Source of the DNA: Pseudovibrio ascidiaceicola
GTDB lineage: Bacteria; Pseudomonadota; Alphaproteobacteria; Rhizobiales; Stappiaceae
Length of the DNA: 64,000 nucleotides
Direction of reading: 5' to 3'
NCBI RefSeq assembly: GCF_900114245.1
Contig: NZ_FOSK01000002.1
Location: 453,576 to 517,575, forward strand
Shown here: positions 1 through 9,260 of the stretch, piece by piece
Layout: each line of letters starts with the position of its first letter
Position numbering within the stretch: the first letter of the stretch is position 1
Made by a program: the position numbers and the translations under genes
The notes under the pieces: generated by a model
What the model saw: only the letters and a program-made list of their open reading frames with translations
What the model was told of the DNA's origin: nothing
Databases searched by the model: none

Positions 1-1
1 A

Positions 2-34
2 CAGGTGCCGATTGAGGAAAGGCTGAGAGCATGA
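2..34 (+). CDS. 3' end of an upstream gene (partial)
   Basis: In frame 2 the first bases read QVPIEERLRA followed by a TGA that overlaps the next start codon as ATGA. This is the usual coupling between a type I secretion ATPase and its adaptor. The other two frames also stop within the first 26 bases, so the choice of frame rests on this overlap alone. The product cannot be read from ten residues; an ABC exporter ATPase is only inferred from the neighbour. Confidence 0.3.
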   Translation, partial: QVPIEERLRA

Positions 35-1341
35 AGGGCTGGTCGCTTCCCGTTACACCACTGCATTTGCCGGAGTTTCACAGCCCAAAGCAGTCCAGGG
101 TTCTGATCTTCACGTGTGCCGCGATTATGCTGCTGTTGTTCGTCTGGTCCGCGTTTGCACATGTGGAGGAAGTCACGCGAGGCAACGGGCGCATCATCCC
201 TTCGCGCCAGATGCAGGTTGTGCAAGCACCCGAGCGCGGGATTGTCTCTGAGGTATTGTTCTATGAGGGTGAAATCGTAGAACAAGGGGCTGTTCTGGTG
301 AAGTTGGACAATACCGGCTTTTCCTCGCAGCTGGGGGAACTTCAACAGAAGAAATATGCATTGCAGGCTCGCCTTGCACGGTTGACCGCTGAGGCTCGTC
401 AGGCAAATCTGGCTCTTGATCTTTCAAATACGCCTGCCGACATTGCCGCGTTTTTGCAGCGGGAACTCGCGGTTTACAAGGCCCGCAAAGAGCAGCTCAC
501 CGCAGAAGTTGCGGTGCTTCGAAGTCAGTTCAGCCAGAAAGAGCAGGATCTCAAGCAGCTTGAAGCTGAAGCGCAGATGCTAGGTGCCAACCTCACCCTT
601 ATTGCGCGGGAGCTGGAGATCAACCAGCAGCTCTATAAACGTGGTGTGCTGCCTGAAATCGAGTTTTTGCGGCTCAAGCGGCAGCACACAACTCTGGAGG
701 GGGAGCGGCAGATGCTAGTGGCTTCTCTTGCTAGTGCTCGCTCCGCCAAGGAAGAAGTTCTGCAGAAGGTTGCGTCTGCACAAACAGCATTTGCCTCTCA
801 AGCACAATCAGATCTGGTGGCAACCAAAGCAGAGCTTGCGGTGATTGAGGAGCGGCTGCGCGGGGCGGAGGATCGGGTGCATCGCAGTGCGTTGGTGGCA
901 CCGGTGCGTGGGGTGATCAACAAACTCAATGTCAGCACCATTGGAGCGGTTGTTCAAACAGGTGAGCCATTGATTGAGATTGTTCCGCTGGAAGACACGC
1001 TGCTGATTGCGGCTAAAATCCAGCCGCAACATGTGGCCTTCCTTCATCCCGGTCAGGATGTGAGCGTGAAGATTACGGCCTATGATTATTCTATCTATGG
1101 CGGACTGGATGGTGTGCTGGAGCGGATTAGCCCGGATACATCAGAGGACGAGCGGGGACAGGCGTTTTTCAAGGTGATTGTGCGGACCAAGCAGAACCAT
1201 CTGGGATCAGAAGAGAACCCACTGCCCATCACGCCGGGCATGACGGCCAGTATTGACATCCTGACAGGCGAGAAGAGCGTGCTGAGCTACATCGCCAAAC
1301 CGCTGCTCAAGGTGAAGGCAGAAGCACTTCGCGAGCGGTAA
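31..1341 (+). CDS. HlyD-family type I secretion membrane fusion protein
   Basis: This is a 436-residue periplasmic adaptor that would link an inner-membrane ABC exporter to a TolC-like outer-membrane channel. It has a short cytoplasmic N-terminus, one membrane segment at about residues 24-44, and a first biotinyl-lipoyl half near residues 65-95 (VVQAPERGIVSEV). A long coiled-coil hairpin rich in Gln, Glu and Leu spans about 100-280. A second lipoyl half (LVAPVRGVINKL) and a beta-barrel end with PGMTASIDILTG follow. These are standard HlyD/PrtE features. A purine-rich ribosome site (GAGGAAAGG) precedes the ATG. The exporter ATPase should lie left of the window. The secreted substrate is unknown. 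Confidence 0.9.
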   Translation: MKGWSLPVTPLHLPEFHSPKQSRVLIFTCAAIMLLLFVWSAFAHVEEVTRGNGRIIPSRQMQVVQAPERGIVSEVLFYEGEIVEQGAVLVKLDNTGFSSQLGELQQKKYALQARLARLTAEARQANLALDLSNTPADIAAFLQRELAVYKARKEQLTAEVAVLRSQFSQKEQDLKQLEAEAQMLGANLTLIARELEINQQLYKRGVLPEIEFLRLKRQHTTLEGERQMLVASLASARSAKEEVLQKVASAQTAFASQAQSDLVATKAELAVIEERLRGAEDRVHRSALVAPVRGVINKLNVSTIGAVVQTGEPLIEIVPLEDTLLIAAKIQPQHVAFLHPGQDVSVKITAYDYSIYGGLDGVLERISPDTSEDERGQAFFKVIVRTKQNHLGSEENPLPITPGMTASIDILTGEKSVLSYIAKPLLKVKAEALRER

Positions 1342-1365
1342 TGCGAAGGGTTCCCCCGCAGAAAA

Positions 1366-2511
1366 CTAGAGCATATGCGAGAGGAACGAAAAGGATTTGT
1401 AGTCTGGTGCGATCAGCAGCATATCACCTAGACCGGTGTTTTGCAGAGAAGCCACGGACTGTTGAAGTCCCATCAGGGCAGCTGGATTGGACAGGCTCAT
1501 GCGCAGCACTTCTTCTGCCGGGAACTGAAGCTCAGTTATCATGCGAGCTACAGAGTCCAGCATGGTGACATGTGCCCCCGCCAAAGATCCGGCTTTGTTG
1601 ATGAGCTTGCCGTCTTCCAGATAGACCTGATGACCGTAAAGGTTGAAGTTTTCCGGTCCGCCGACAGTTGGCATAGCATCGCTGATGATGATCATGTGAT
1701 CTTTGACAGGACGCGCACGTATGGCAAGGCGAAGCATGTCGTCTGCCACATGGTGCCCGTCTACGATCAACGAGCAATAAGCGGTGCTGTTGATGCCGGT
1801 TCCAACTGCACCGGGCTCGCGGTTAACCATCTGGGACATGCCGTTGAACAGGTGTGTGAAGAGGTTTGCCCCCTCTTCCAGAACTGGTTTGATTTGCGCT
1901 GCGCCTGCATCGGTGTGACCGATAGAGACCACTGCACCCATCTCAACCAGTCTGGCAACATCACCTTTTGCAACACCTTCTGGTGCGACTGTCATCAAGA
2001 CAGGAATGTCCCGATCCCGCAGATCGCGGACCAGTTGTAAACTGCGCTCGTTGAGTGGGCGAACCCAGCTCGCTTCGTGGGTGCCTTTGCGTTCCACACT
2101 GATGTGCGGGCCTTCGATGTGAATGCCTTTGATGCCATGGGTGCCGTAAGCATCCTTCATGGCTTCAACAGCTTCCTCCAGCACATTTGGTGCATCGGTG
2201 ATGACTGTTGGCAGCAAGGCTGTGGTACCGAACTGACGGTGCGCATCCGCAATGGCAGCCAGACCTTCTGGAGTTGGAGAGGTGTTGTAAAGAACCCCGC
2301 CGCCGCCATTGATCTGGATATCAAAGAAACCCGGAGTGATGAGGCCAGAGAGTTTTTTCACGGTCGCATCGGCGGGCAACTGGTCTGCTGAAGACAGGCC
2401 AACGCATTTGCCATTCACGAGATGAATGGCGGTATCGGTCAGCAGGTTCTGGCCGTCAAACAACTGATCTGGACACAGCCAGATATCTTGGTTGCCCGGT
2501 GCGGTGCTCAT
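1366..2511 (-). CDS. nagA: N-acetylglucosamine-6-phosphate deacetylase
   Basis: The 381-residue enzyme removes acetate from GlcNAc-6-phosphate (and possibly GalNAc-6-phosphate), giving the amino-sugar phosphate for the deaminases encoded upstream. Amidohydrolase-fold motifs are all present: GFFDIQINGGGG near residue 62, HIEGPH with metal ligand Glu132, GHTDA (His198), THLFNGM (His219) and ISDAM with catalytic Asp277. Length matches the family. It is the last gene of the amino-sugar operon, and its ATG overlaps the stop of the gatZ-like gene by 4 bases. The paralogue AgaA (GalNAc-6-P specific) cannot be excluded, because agaS and kbaZ-like genes lie in the same operon. Confidence 0.93.
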   Translation of the reverse strand: MSTAPGNQDIWLCPDQLFDGQNLLTDTAIHLVNGKCVGLSSADQLPADATVKKLSGLITPGFFDIQINGGGGVLYNTSPTPEGLAAIADAHRQFGTTALLPTVITDAPNVLEEAVEAMKDAYGTHGIKGIHIEGPHISVERKGTHEASWVRPLNERSLQLVRDLRDRDIPVLMTVAPEGVAKGDVARLVEMGAVVSIGHTDAGAAQIKPVLEEGANLFTHLFNGMSQMVNREPGAVGTGINSTAYCSLIVDGHHVADDMLRLAIRARPVKDHMIIISDAMPTVGGPENFNLYGHQVYLEDGKLINKAGSLAGAHVTMLDSVARMITELQFPAEEVLRMSLSNPAALMGLQQSVASLQNTGLGDMLLIAPDYKSFSFLSHML

Positions 2512-3821
2512 AGAGCCTCCTCAAGCTGAGGTGCCTCAACTCTCTCAAAGAAATATGGGTCCAGTGCCTGCTGGATTTCAGCAAGCACCAGCGCCTTCTC
2601 TATGCCAAAACCGTGGCTCTGCAAAGCCCGTGCACGTTCAACAGTGCGAGATGCAAACAGTTGAAGCAGCAGTACCTTTGGAATCTCATGGGTTTGTAAG
2701 GCAGCAAAGAGTGCCTTAAGGGCATCCTGCACCTTCTCCTGAGGCCAGTAATACCGGATGCGATCTGCATAACTGAAGTGGCGCAGCAAGCGCAGTTCCT
2801 GATCAGATCCCTGATAGTGAGAGCGCCAATATTTGGGTTCTGACAGCATTTCTGTTTCCAAAATCTTCGAGATTTTTGGTGCTGTTCGTTTGTCTTCTTC
2901 CAGCCAATCCAGCATCTGGTCCAGCGCGTAGATGGCCTGCCTGTAGGCGAAAGTGAGCGCAGGCCCGACTTTCAGGATCGCAAAGCCCTTGTGGGCAAGG
3001 CGTGGGAAAGCGCTATCCAGCTGGTAGTCGGTGCTGTGCGCTTCGAAGACTACATTCTGGAACGGGTCAAGCGCTGCTCGCAGAGCTTTGCCGTCATCTG
3101 CTGGTAGATGGTCGATGTGGAAGGGTGAGAACTCGACGCCCGGCTGCACGACAAGGCCGCAGATGCGGTCTTTGGCATCCTGCAGGCCCAGCTCGTCGAA
3201 CTTATCAAAATGCATTTGCAAGGTACGGGAGGCACGCGCGGGTGGGGTTGGCTCAATGCTATGAGCCTCGCCTTCTTCACGCGCGCCTCCGGGAGGAGGA
3301 ACTTCCGTACCGACGATGTAGTTGAGACGGCTTGGATCTGGTGCATATTCTTCACAAACCGCTGCCAGTTCCGCAGCACGACTGGCGCTCAGTTCGTCAC
3401 CGACCTGAGCCTCTTCGCCTGCGCACCCTTCTGAGCAATCCAGATGGATTTTAGTGAAGCCAGCCTGAACGTAGGCTTTCATCAACTCCCTGGCTTTGGC
3501 CATGGCCTGATCAGCTGGCATGGAGCGCCATGCTTGCGGGCCGAGATGGTCACCTCCGAGGATGAGTGCGCTTTCCGGCAATCCGGCAGTGGTGCAGATG
3601 CTTTTGACGTAGCTGACGAAATCGGCTGGCTTCATACCTGTGTAGCCGCCGTCCTGATTGACCTGATTGCTGGTGGCTTCCAGCAGCAGAGTCGTGCCTT
3701 GTTCTGCTGCGAGCAGAGCAGAGGCGAGGATAACGTCCGGCTGCGCGGAACAGATGGAGGGAAGCGCGGCCCTGGCGCCTGCACGGTTGGCAGTGATCAC
3801 CTCAAGCAAAGGGTTGCTCAT
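2508..3821 (-). CDS. kbaZ: Tagatose-1,6-bisphosphate aldolase, GatZ/KbaZ-type subunit
   Basis: This 437-residue protein belongs to the GatZ/KbaZ/AgaZ family. In enteric bacteria these are needed for full activity and stability of the class II aldolase GatY/KbaY, which splits tagatose-1,6-bisphosphate into DHAP and glyceraldehyde-3-phosphate. Family signatures include LLEATSNQVNQDGGYTGM near residue 47, LILGGDHLGP, KIHLDCSEGC, GTEVPPPGG and FEAHSTDYQ. It overlaps both neighbours by 4 bases. No catalytic GatY/KbaY partner and no tagatose-6-phosphate kinase is encoded in the operon, so either they lie elsewhere or this protein works alone on another sugar phosphate. Confidence 0.85.
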   Translation of the reverse strand: MSNPLLEVITANRAGARAALPSICSAQPDVILASALLAAEQGTTLLLEATSNQVNQDGGYTGMKPADFVSYVKSICTTAGLPESALILGGDHLGPQAWRSMPADQAMAKARELMKAYVQAGFTKIHLDCSEGCAGEEAQVGDELSASRAAELAAVCEEYAPDPSRLNYIVGTEVPPPGGAREEGEAHSIEPTPPARASRTLQMHFDKFDELGLQDAKDRICGLVVQPGVEFSPFHIDHLPADDGKALRAALDPFQNVVFEAHSTDYQLDSAFPRLAHKGFAILKVGPALTFAYRQAIYALDQMLDWLEEDKRTAPKISKILETEMLSEPKYWRSHYQGSDQELRLLRHFSYADRIRYYWPQEKVQDALKALFAALQTHEIPKVLLLQLFASRTVERARALQSHGFGIEKALVLAEIQQALDPYFFERVEAPQLEEAL

Positions 3822-4753
3822 GACGGCTCCTCCAGTATTTGATAGTTTTGGACAGCAGCAAGCGCCGCCCCACGTGTACCGCTGCTGTCGCCATATTCCG
3901 CAACACGGATTTCCGGTGGCTCAGTTTGGTCCAGCAAGTGGCCCGGCAGAGCTTGCGCAATGAGACGATCAATGTTCGGGATCTTAGAAAGGCCACCACC
4001 GAGCACAATGCAGTCCGGATCTACCGTGCATTGAAGCGCCGCGACCAGTTCAGCCGCGATGTGTGCCCACATGCGTAAGACCTCTTGCATCTGCGGATCA
4101 CCAGCAGCCGCTGCCGTGGTGATGGTCTTCGCATCAACGTCTTTGCCTGTGACGTGTTTGGCAAGGCGGCGCATGCCGGGGCCTGCCAGATACGTCTCAA
4201 AGCAGCCTGTGCGACCACAGCCACATTGGATGCCGTCGAGCCCGAGTTCCTTCATGGTCATGTAGGGAATGCCGAGATGACCAAACTCACCAGCTGCACC
4301 GTTGAGACCGGAGATCAACGTGCCGTTGGAGCAGTAGCCTCCACCAACACCTGTGCCGATGATCAGGCCGAAGACGCTGGCATAGCTGCGCCCAGCGCCG
4401 AGCATGGCTTCAGAGAGGGCAAAGCAGTTGCAGTCGTTTTCAAACGCGACGGCTCTGCCCAACTTGTCAATCAGGTCCTGATGGACGGTGCGGCCTGAGG
4501 CCAGCAGGTTGGCGGTGAGGAACTTGCCGGTTCGTTTGGAATGGAAACCGGGAATACCGACGCCAACCGGCAAGCCTTTTGAGCCTGCGGTTTCTTCCAG
4601 CCACACGACCATCTCGCAGAGAGCATCAACCAGATTTTCGTAGGAATCCTGAGGGGTTGGGATGCGTTTGGTTTCAACTACAGCCCAATCACTATCAAAA
4701 GCGGTTGCCTCGATTTTGGTGCCGCCCAGATCAATGCCGCCAGCTCGAACCAT
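3818..4753 (-). CDS. ROK-family sugar kinase, probable N-acetylhexosamine kinase
   Basis: The protein is 311 residues from the ATG at 4753, chosen because it starts one base after the agaS stop; a longer frame to 4795 would overlap agaS by 41 bases. It opens with the phosphate-binding motif GIDLGGTK, has GVGIPGF, the ENDCN catalytic-Asp region and GTGVGGG. It ends with the ROK zinc motif CGCGRTGCFETYLAG. Glucokinase, GlcNAc kinase and fructokinase share these features. The operon context (ABC importer rather than PTS, plus nagA) means free GlcNAc or GalNAc must be phosphorylated inside the cell, and this is the only kinase present to do it. Confidence 0.87.
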   Translation of the reverse strand: MVRAGGIDLGGTKIEATAFDSDWAVVETKRIPTPQDSYENLVDALCEMVVWLEETAGSKGLPVGVGIPGFHSKRTGKFLTANLLASGRTVHQDLIDKLGRAVAFENDCNCFALSEAMLGAGRSYASVFGLIIGTGVGGGYCSNGTLISGLNGAAGEFGHLGIPYMTMKELGLDGIQCGCGRTGCFETYLAGPGMRRLAKHVTGKDVDAKTITTAAAAGDPQMQEVLRMWAHIAAELVAALQCTVDPDCIVLGGGLSKIPNIDRLIAQALPGHLLDQTEPPEIRVAEYGDSSGTRGAALAAVQNYQILEEPS

Positions 4754-4754
4754 A

Positions 4755-5861
4755 TCAGGCCTCTTCCAATGCATAGAGCTTGACGCCCGAGACAACGCGG
4801 GTCAGCGTGCCCTGCCCTTCAAACGGATTGTCGACGTTGAAGCCAAGCTGATCAGACCATGCCACACCCAGCCATTGGGCAATGAGTACATGGAGCACAG
4901 ACATCCAGCCATCCTCCAGTTTGCATGGAATGTGCACATCTGCCTTTGCAGAATTGCCAATGGCGATGACCGTGTGCTCGCCAAACTGCGCCCTCACCTC
5001 GTCTGCCAGATCTTCGTCATAGCGGCGGGAATGCAGGCTGTTGGAGAGGAACACGAAGACCTTGGTCTGTGCATCAACAAAAGACTTTGGTCCGTGACGG
5101 AAACCGAGGGAACTGTCCCAGATAGACGGGATTTTTCCTGCAGCCAGCTCCATCACTTTGAGCGCACTTTCGCGGGCAACGAAGGCAAGCGGGCCGGAGC
5201 CTACGAAGACGGCGCGCTGGGGGATGGTGAGTTTGTCTGCCAGTTGATCCGCTTGCGCCAGAACAATCTCAGCTGCATGGCTGATCTCATTCATGTTGGC
5301 GGTGAATTCTTCCGGCGTTTCCTGCCCGAAAACTGCCATGGCTGTCAGGATCATGGTGGTGAAACTGGAAGTCATAGCGAAGCCGCTGTCGTGGCATTCA
5401 TCTGGCAGAACGATCACGCGTTGGCTGGCCTTTGAAGCAGGCTGGCGGGTTGCCAGAGCGCTGTCCTTGTTGCAGGTGATGTTCAGCCGTGGGGCTTCGG
5501 GGAAGATCGCATCCAGCAGGTCCAACGTGCCGATGGACTCGGTAGAGTTGCCGGAACGACCGAAGGAAACGACCAGCGGAATGACACCGTTGCGTTTAAA
5601 CGCGTGCGGGGCACTGACAAGATCTGTTGAAGGAACTGAGCGCATTGGCAACACGGAGGTTGCATCCAGTGCTCTGCACAGAAGGTCGCCGATATAAGCG
5701 GATGTGCCTGCCCCGCAGAACCAGACTTCCGTGGCCCCGGAGTTGGCCACCCACTCGCTCAGCTCACTTAAGGATGCAGCGAGTTCCTGTCCCCAATTTG
5801 CCCAGATTTGCGGTTGCGCCTGAATTTCGCGCGTAGTTGCCCATTTGGTCAGATCGACCAT
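4755..5861 (-). CDS. agaS: SIS-domain amino-sugar phosphate deaminase/isomerase AgaS
   Basis: This 368-residue protein has two SIS sugar-isomerase domains and closely follows E. coli AgaS, which converts galactosamine-6-phosphate to tagatose-6-phosphate plus ammonia. Matching blocks include GAGTSAYIGD near residue 50, FGRSGNSTES, ITCNKDSAL, DSGFAMTSSFTT, RESALKVMELAAGK and GFRHGPKSFVD, ending with VVSGVK. It lies between nagB-II and the ROK kinase in the operon. Having AgaS beside a separate NagB-II suggests that both galactosamine and glucosamine phosphates are processed, although AgaS-like proteins of mixed specificity are possible. Confidence 0.88.
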   Translation of the reverse strand: MVDLTKWATTREIQAQPQIWANWGQELAASLSELSEWVANSGATEVWFCGAGTSAYIGDLLCRALDATSVLPMRSVPSTDLVSAPHAFKRNGVIPLVVSFGRSGNSTESIGTLDLLDAIFPEAPRLNITCNKDSALATRQPASKASQRVIVLPDECHDSGFAMTSSFTTMILTAMAVFGQETPEEFTANMNEISHAAEIVLAQADQLADKLTIPQRAVFVGSGPLAFVARESALKVMELAAGKIPSIWDSSLGFRHGPKSFVDAQTKVFVFLSNSLHSRRYDEDLADEVRAQFGEHTVIAIGNSAKADVHIPCKLEDGWMSVLHVLIAQWLGVAWSDQLGFNVDNPFEGQGTLTRVVSGVKLYALEEA

Positions 5862-5881
5862 CGCAGCATTCCTTCATAAAA

Positions 5882-6892
5882 TCAAATAGTTACAGTTATC
5901 TTAGAAAGTGTTTCCGGTTGGTCTGGGTCCAGACCCAACTGGAGAGCAGTTTCTAAGATCACTGGGTACAATGCACGCAGCAGCATGGCCGAGCTTGCTG
6001 CGGGGGTAAGGCCCTGCGCACCAACGGTTTCTGGTGTCAGGCGGAAAACATTTGCGCCGACAGAGCGGAACCGCTCTTCTGCCAGGCTCAGACTCTGGTT
6101 GCTGACAGTTTCACCTGTATCCAGAATGAGGACACACAGCGGTTTTGTAGCCAGTTGCAGAGGGCCGTGCAGCACTTCAGCGGCGGAATACGCTTCTGCA
6201 TGAATGGCTGTTGTTTCCTTCAGCTTCAGCGCCACTTCCTGCGCTGCCCCGAAGCCGCAACCGCGTCCGATCACATACACATGCGGCGTGGACTTCACGG
6301 CTTCGATGATCTCGTCAGCCTGTTCGAGCTTAGCCTCAGCGCTGGCCAGCATGGCCTTTGCTGCTGCTTCACAGGCTTTGGCATAGTCCGGTTTGAGCGC
6401 GGCCAGAAGCGCCATTCCGGCTGCTATGGTGCAGATAACTGTTTTGGTGGCTGGAACGGCTTGTTCCAGACCTGCTTTGATATCGACACAGGCGTCCGTC
6501 TCAGTTGCCAACGGAGAACCCGGTGTGTTTGTGATGGCGAGCGTTTTACCGCCGCCGCTTTTAAACCCGATTGCAGCACTGACCAGATCCTTACTTCCTC
6601 CAGATTGGGAGAAAATAAGTGCGCCAGCATTGCCCAACTGCAATCCATTCCCCAGGCTGAACACAGAGGGCGGCAGTGTTGTTACCGGCTTTTGCAGTTC
6701 GGCCATCAGTTCATAGGAGATCAGGTTGGCGGCGGCGTCTGAGCTTCCACGTGCAATGGTATAGAACGTGTCGAGCTTGTCTAAGGCGGCTGCTTTCACA
6801 CTCTTCGAGAGGTCCTGACGGACCCCTTCAGCGAATGCCGGAATTGCCTGATCTATCTCAGCACGCATGTACGCGCCGGGGTGTTTGGTCAC
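5882..6892 (-). CDS. nagB-II: Glucosamine-6-phosphate deaminase, SIS type (NagB-II)
   Basis: The 336-residue double-SIS protein resembles the isomerase half of GlmS but lacks the glutaminase domain, as in the alternative deaminase NagB-II. It would convert glucosamine-6-phosphate to fructose-6-phosphate and ammonia. Visible motifs are IARGSSDAAAN near residue 47, FSQSGGSKDLV, NTPGSPLA, VIGRGCGFGAAQEVALKLKE and AEVLHGPLQL. The start overlaps the oxidoreductase stop by 4 bases (ATGA), so the two are probably translationally coupled. The classical NagB (a different fold) is absent from the operon. Confidence 0.88.
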   Translation of the reverse strand: MTKHPGAYMRAEIDQAIPAFAEGVRQDLSKSVKAAALDKLDTFYTIARGSSDAAANLISYELMAELQKPVTTLPPSVFSLGNGLQLGNAGALIFSQSGGSKDLVSAAIGFKSGGGKTLAITNTPGSPLATETDACVDIKAGLEQAVPATKTVICTIAAGMALLAALKPDYAKACEAAAKAMLASAEAKLEQADEIIEAVKSTPHVYVIGRGCGFGAAQEVALKLKETTAIHAEAYSAAEVLHGPLQLATKPLCVLILDTGETVSNQSLSLAEERFRSVGANVFRLTPETVGAQGLTPAASSAMLLRALYPVILETALQLGLDPDQPETLSKITVTI

Positions 6893-8073
6893 TGTATTGA
6901 TTCCATCTTTTTTGTTGTTGCTGCGGTTTCCCGCAGGTTGAAACTATCGAATTTTTGCCAATAGGACGTCAGGTCCACGACCTGACCAGTTGTGCGCGCC
7001 TGATCGAGTGCCAGTGCGGCAACGCCTGCTTCCAGCGCATCCACGACGGAAACTGGCAGGCTGTCCATTTCACCGCGCAGATAGGCGCAGAGGTCCTGAC
7101 ACATCATGTCATCAGCGCCGTAGTGCGCGCCGGGGCGGTCAATGGACTTGTTGTAATCTTCGTCCACCAATGTGCCGCGGGTGTGGGCATCAGTCACTTT
7201 CAAGTAACCGCGCACGAAGTCACCTTCTGCCATACCCTTGGTGCCAATCACGCAGAACCGGCGGTGTTCGTCCGGTACGTTGATGTTGGTGTGGAAGGCC
7301 ATGGTGGCCCCGCTCTCGTATTCGAGGATCGCGGTCTGGTGATCGACGATATCGCCATCGGAGAGGAACGGGTCATCCGCAGCTTCCCAGATGGACTCTT
7401 TAACATGATACACTTGCGTATCTGTTTCTTTTGCTGGTGCATTGCTTGGGACAAAGGATTTTCTGCCACCAAAGCTAGCTACACGACTTGGGCGTGAGCC
7501 GGTCACCATGTTGTAGATATCAAGATCGTGGCAGCATTTTTCCAGCATAAAGCCGCCGGAGTATTTCTCGTGACGGCGCCAGTCGCGCATGAAGAAGGCC
7601 CCATGATATGGCGCGATATGCTCGTTGGCTTCAATGGAGACTACATCGCCGATCTGTCCGGCCGCTTGGGCGTCCCTCAAGTCTCTTGCATGCTGGGCAT
7701 AGCGAAGAACCAGACCGATGAGCACCTGATCCGCACCATGTTTGGAAAGCAGCTCTGCCAGTTCCATGGTCTCGCTCATGGAGATCACGACTGGCTTTTC
7801 TGCGAACATGCGGATGCCAGCTTCCAGCCCGAGGCGGATGTGCTCAAGATGCATATGGTTGGGAGAGCTGACGAACAGAAGGTCCGCTTTCTCATTTGCC
7901 AGCATCTCTTCCAGAGTATCGTAGGGTTTGATCGCCTCATGATTTCTGAGGCGTTCAATCTGGTGCGGTTTTGGGTCTACATAGGCCACCACTTCCGCTT
8001 CACTCATGTGCGCCTGCAGTCTTTCCAAAACACTGACAGCCCGCAAACCCAAGCCAACAACGATGATACGCAT
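6889..8073 (-). CDS. Gfo/Idh/MocA-family oxidoreductase
   Basis: The 394-residue protein has an N-terminal NAD(P)-binding Rossmann fold (IIVVGLGLRAVSVLERL), the SSPNHMH segment, the family EKP motif (MFAEKPVV, near residue 94) and a C-terminal alpha/beta domain with EKCCHDLDIYN. Members oxidise or epimerise sugars, or act as glycosidases through an NAD redox step (GH109). Here it sits between the sugar ATPase and nagB-II in the amino-sugar operon, so it probably acts on a modified hexosamine or a glycoside taken up by the ABC importer. The substrate cannot be read from the sequence. Confidence 0.82.
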   Translation of the reverse strand: MRIIVVGLGLRAVSVLERLQAHMSEAEVVAYVDPKPHQIERLRNHEAIKPYDTLEEMLANEKADLLFVSSPNHMHLEHIRLGLEAGIRMFAEKPVVISMSETMELAELLSKHGADQVLIGLVLRYAQHARDLRDAQAAGQIGDVVSIEANEHIAPYHGAFFMRDWRRHEKYSGGFMLEKCCHDLDIYNMVTGSRPSRVASFGGRKSFVPSNAPAKETDTQVYHVKESIWEAADDPFLSDGDIVDHQTAILEYESGATMAFHTNINVPDEHRRFCVIGTKGMAEGDFVRGYLKVTDAHTRGTLVDEDYNKSIDRPGAHYGADDMMCQDLCAYLRGEMDSLPVSVVDALEAGVAALALDQARTTGQVVDLTSYWQKFDSFNLRETAATTKKMESIQ

Positions 8074-8082
8074 GTGTTTCTC

Positions 8083-9183
8083 CTATGCCAGTTCCAGAGC
8101 GCCAAGGCGTTGCAGTGCAACACCTTTTTCGTCAAAGACGTAGGCATCTTCCGGCTTGATGTTGAGTTTGATGGATGTGCCTTCCGGGATCTCTGCCATG
8201 CCAGGCAAAGATGCACAAAACGCGCCGTCACCTTCGACTTTACCGTAGGCGATGGAATGCGCTCCCAAGCGCTCCAGCACTTCTACATGCATGGAAACTG
8301 GTCCATTCTCATCAAGCTGCATATGCTCAGGGCGGATGCCGATATCCACGTTGTCACCCGCTTTCACGCCCTCAGAAAACACTGGCATGCTCATGACGCC
8401 ACCACTTTCGAGCTTTACGTGCAGCATGCGGTCTTCAACACGGCTGACGATAGCGGGCAGGAAGTTCATTTTAGGATGGCCGATGAAACCAGCTACGAAC
8501 TTGTTGCGTGGGTGCAGGTACAGGTCCATCGGGGTGCCGCACTGCTCCACCACACCGCCGTTGAGCACCACGATGCGGTCAGCCATGGTCATGGCTTCCA
8601 CCTGATCGTGGGTTACGTAAATCATTGTGGTGTCGAGGCTTTTATGGAGCTTTGAGAGTTCCACGCGCATGTCCCCGCGCAGCGCTGCATCAAGGTTTGA
8701 GAGCGGCTCGTCAAACAGGAACACTTTTGGATTGCGGACAATGGAACGGCCAATGGCAACGCGCTGGCGCTGACCGCCAGAGAGCTGCCCCGGCTTATGG
8801 TTCAGGCGCTCTTCGAGCTGCAGGATTGCAGCGGCCTTGTTGACGCGATCTTTAATCTCCTCTTCCGGGCGTTTTGCAACGCGCAGCGGAAAGGCGATGT
8901 TTTCAAAAACTGAGAGGTGAGGATAGAGCGCGTAGCTCTGGAACACCATGGAGATGCCACGGTCAATAGGGTGGTCATCGGAAACGTCTTTTCCATCAAT
9001 GATGATGGAGCCTTCGGAGGCAATCTCCAAACCTGCCACGATGCGCAACAAAGTTGTTTTTCCGCAGCCAGAGGGGCCAACGAATACGACGAACTCCTTG
9101 TCCTCGATGGACAGGCTGACGTCCTTCAATACGGTTGTTGGTCCAAATGATTTTACGATGTTCTGTAGCTGAAGCGTGGCCAT
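8083..9183 (-). CDS. Sugar ABC transporter ATP-binding protein (UgpC/MsmK type)
   Basis: This is the 366-residue ATPase of a CUT1-type carbohydrate importer. Walker A is GPSGCGKTT at about residues 36-44, the signature is LSGGQRQRVAIGRS, Walker B is VFLFDEPLSNLDA, and the H-loop is YVTHDQVEAM. A C-terminal OB-fold (TOBE) regulatory domain with GIRPEHM follows. The start ATG lies 125 bases after the binding-protein stop, with a dispersed hairpin repeat in the gap. It energises uptake of the amino sugar delivered by the binding protein encoded upstream. Confidence 0.92.
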   Translation of the reverse strand: MATLQLQNIVKSFGPTTVLKDVSLSIEDKEFVVFVGPSGCGKTTLLRIVAGLEIASEGSIIIDGKDVSDDHPIDRGISMVFQSYALYPHLSVFENIAFPLRVAKRPEEEIKDRVNKAAAILQLEERLNHKPGQLSGGQRQRVAIGRSIVRNPKVFLFDEPLSNLDAALRGDMRVELSKLHKSLDTTMIYVTHDQVEAMTMADRIVVLNGGVVEQCGTPMDLYLHPRNKFVAGFIGHPKMNFLPAIVSRVEDRMLHVKLESGGVMSMPVFSEGVKAGDNVDIGIRPEHMQLDENGPVSMHVEVLERLGAHSIAYGKVEGDGAFCASLPGMAEIPEGTSIKLNIKPEDAYVFDEKGVALQRLGALELA

Positions 9184-9260
9184 AATATTCGTCTTCTCGC
9201 ACTTGATAACGGGGAGAGGCTGCAGGCAGCCTCTCCGGGTTTGGCTCAGAAAAGTCGTTG

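Noticed and set aside
4754-4795. Longer start for the ROK kinase
   Set aside because: It would overlap agaS by 41 bases, and the conserved kinase fold begins right after the ATG at 4753.
7528-8655. 375-residue plus-strand frame across the oxidoreductase and ATPase genes
   Set aside because: Spans two real genes on the other strand, and has no domain.
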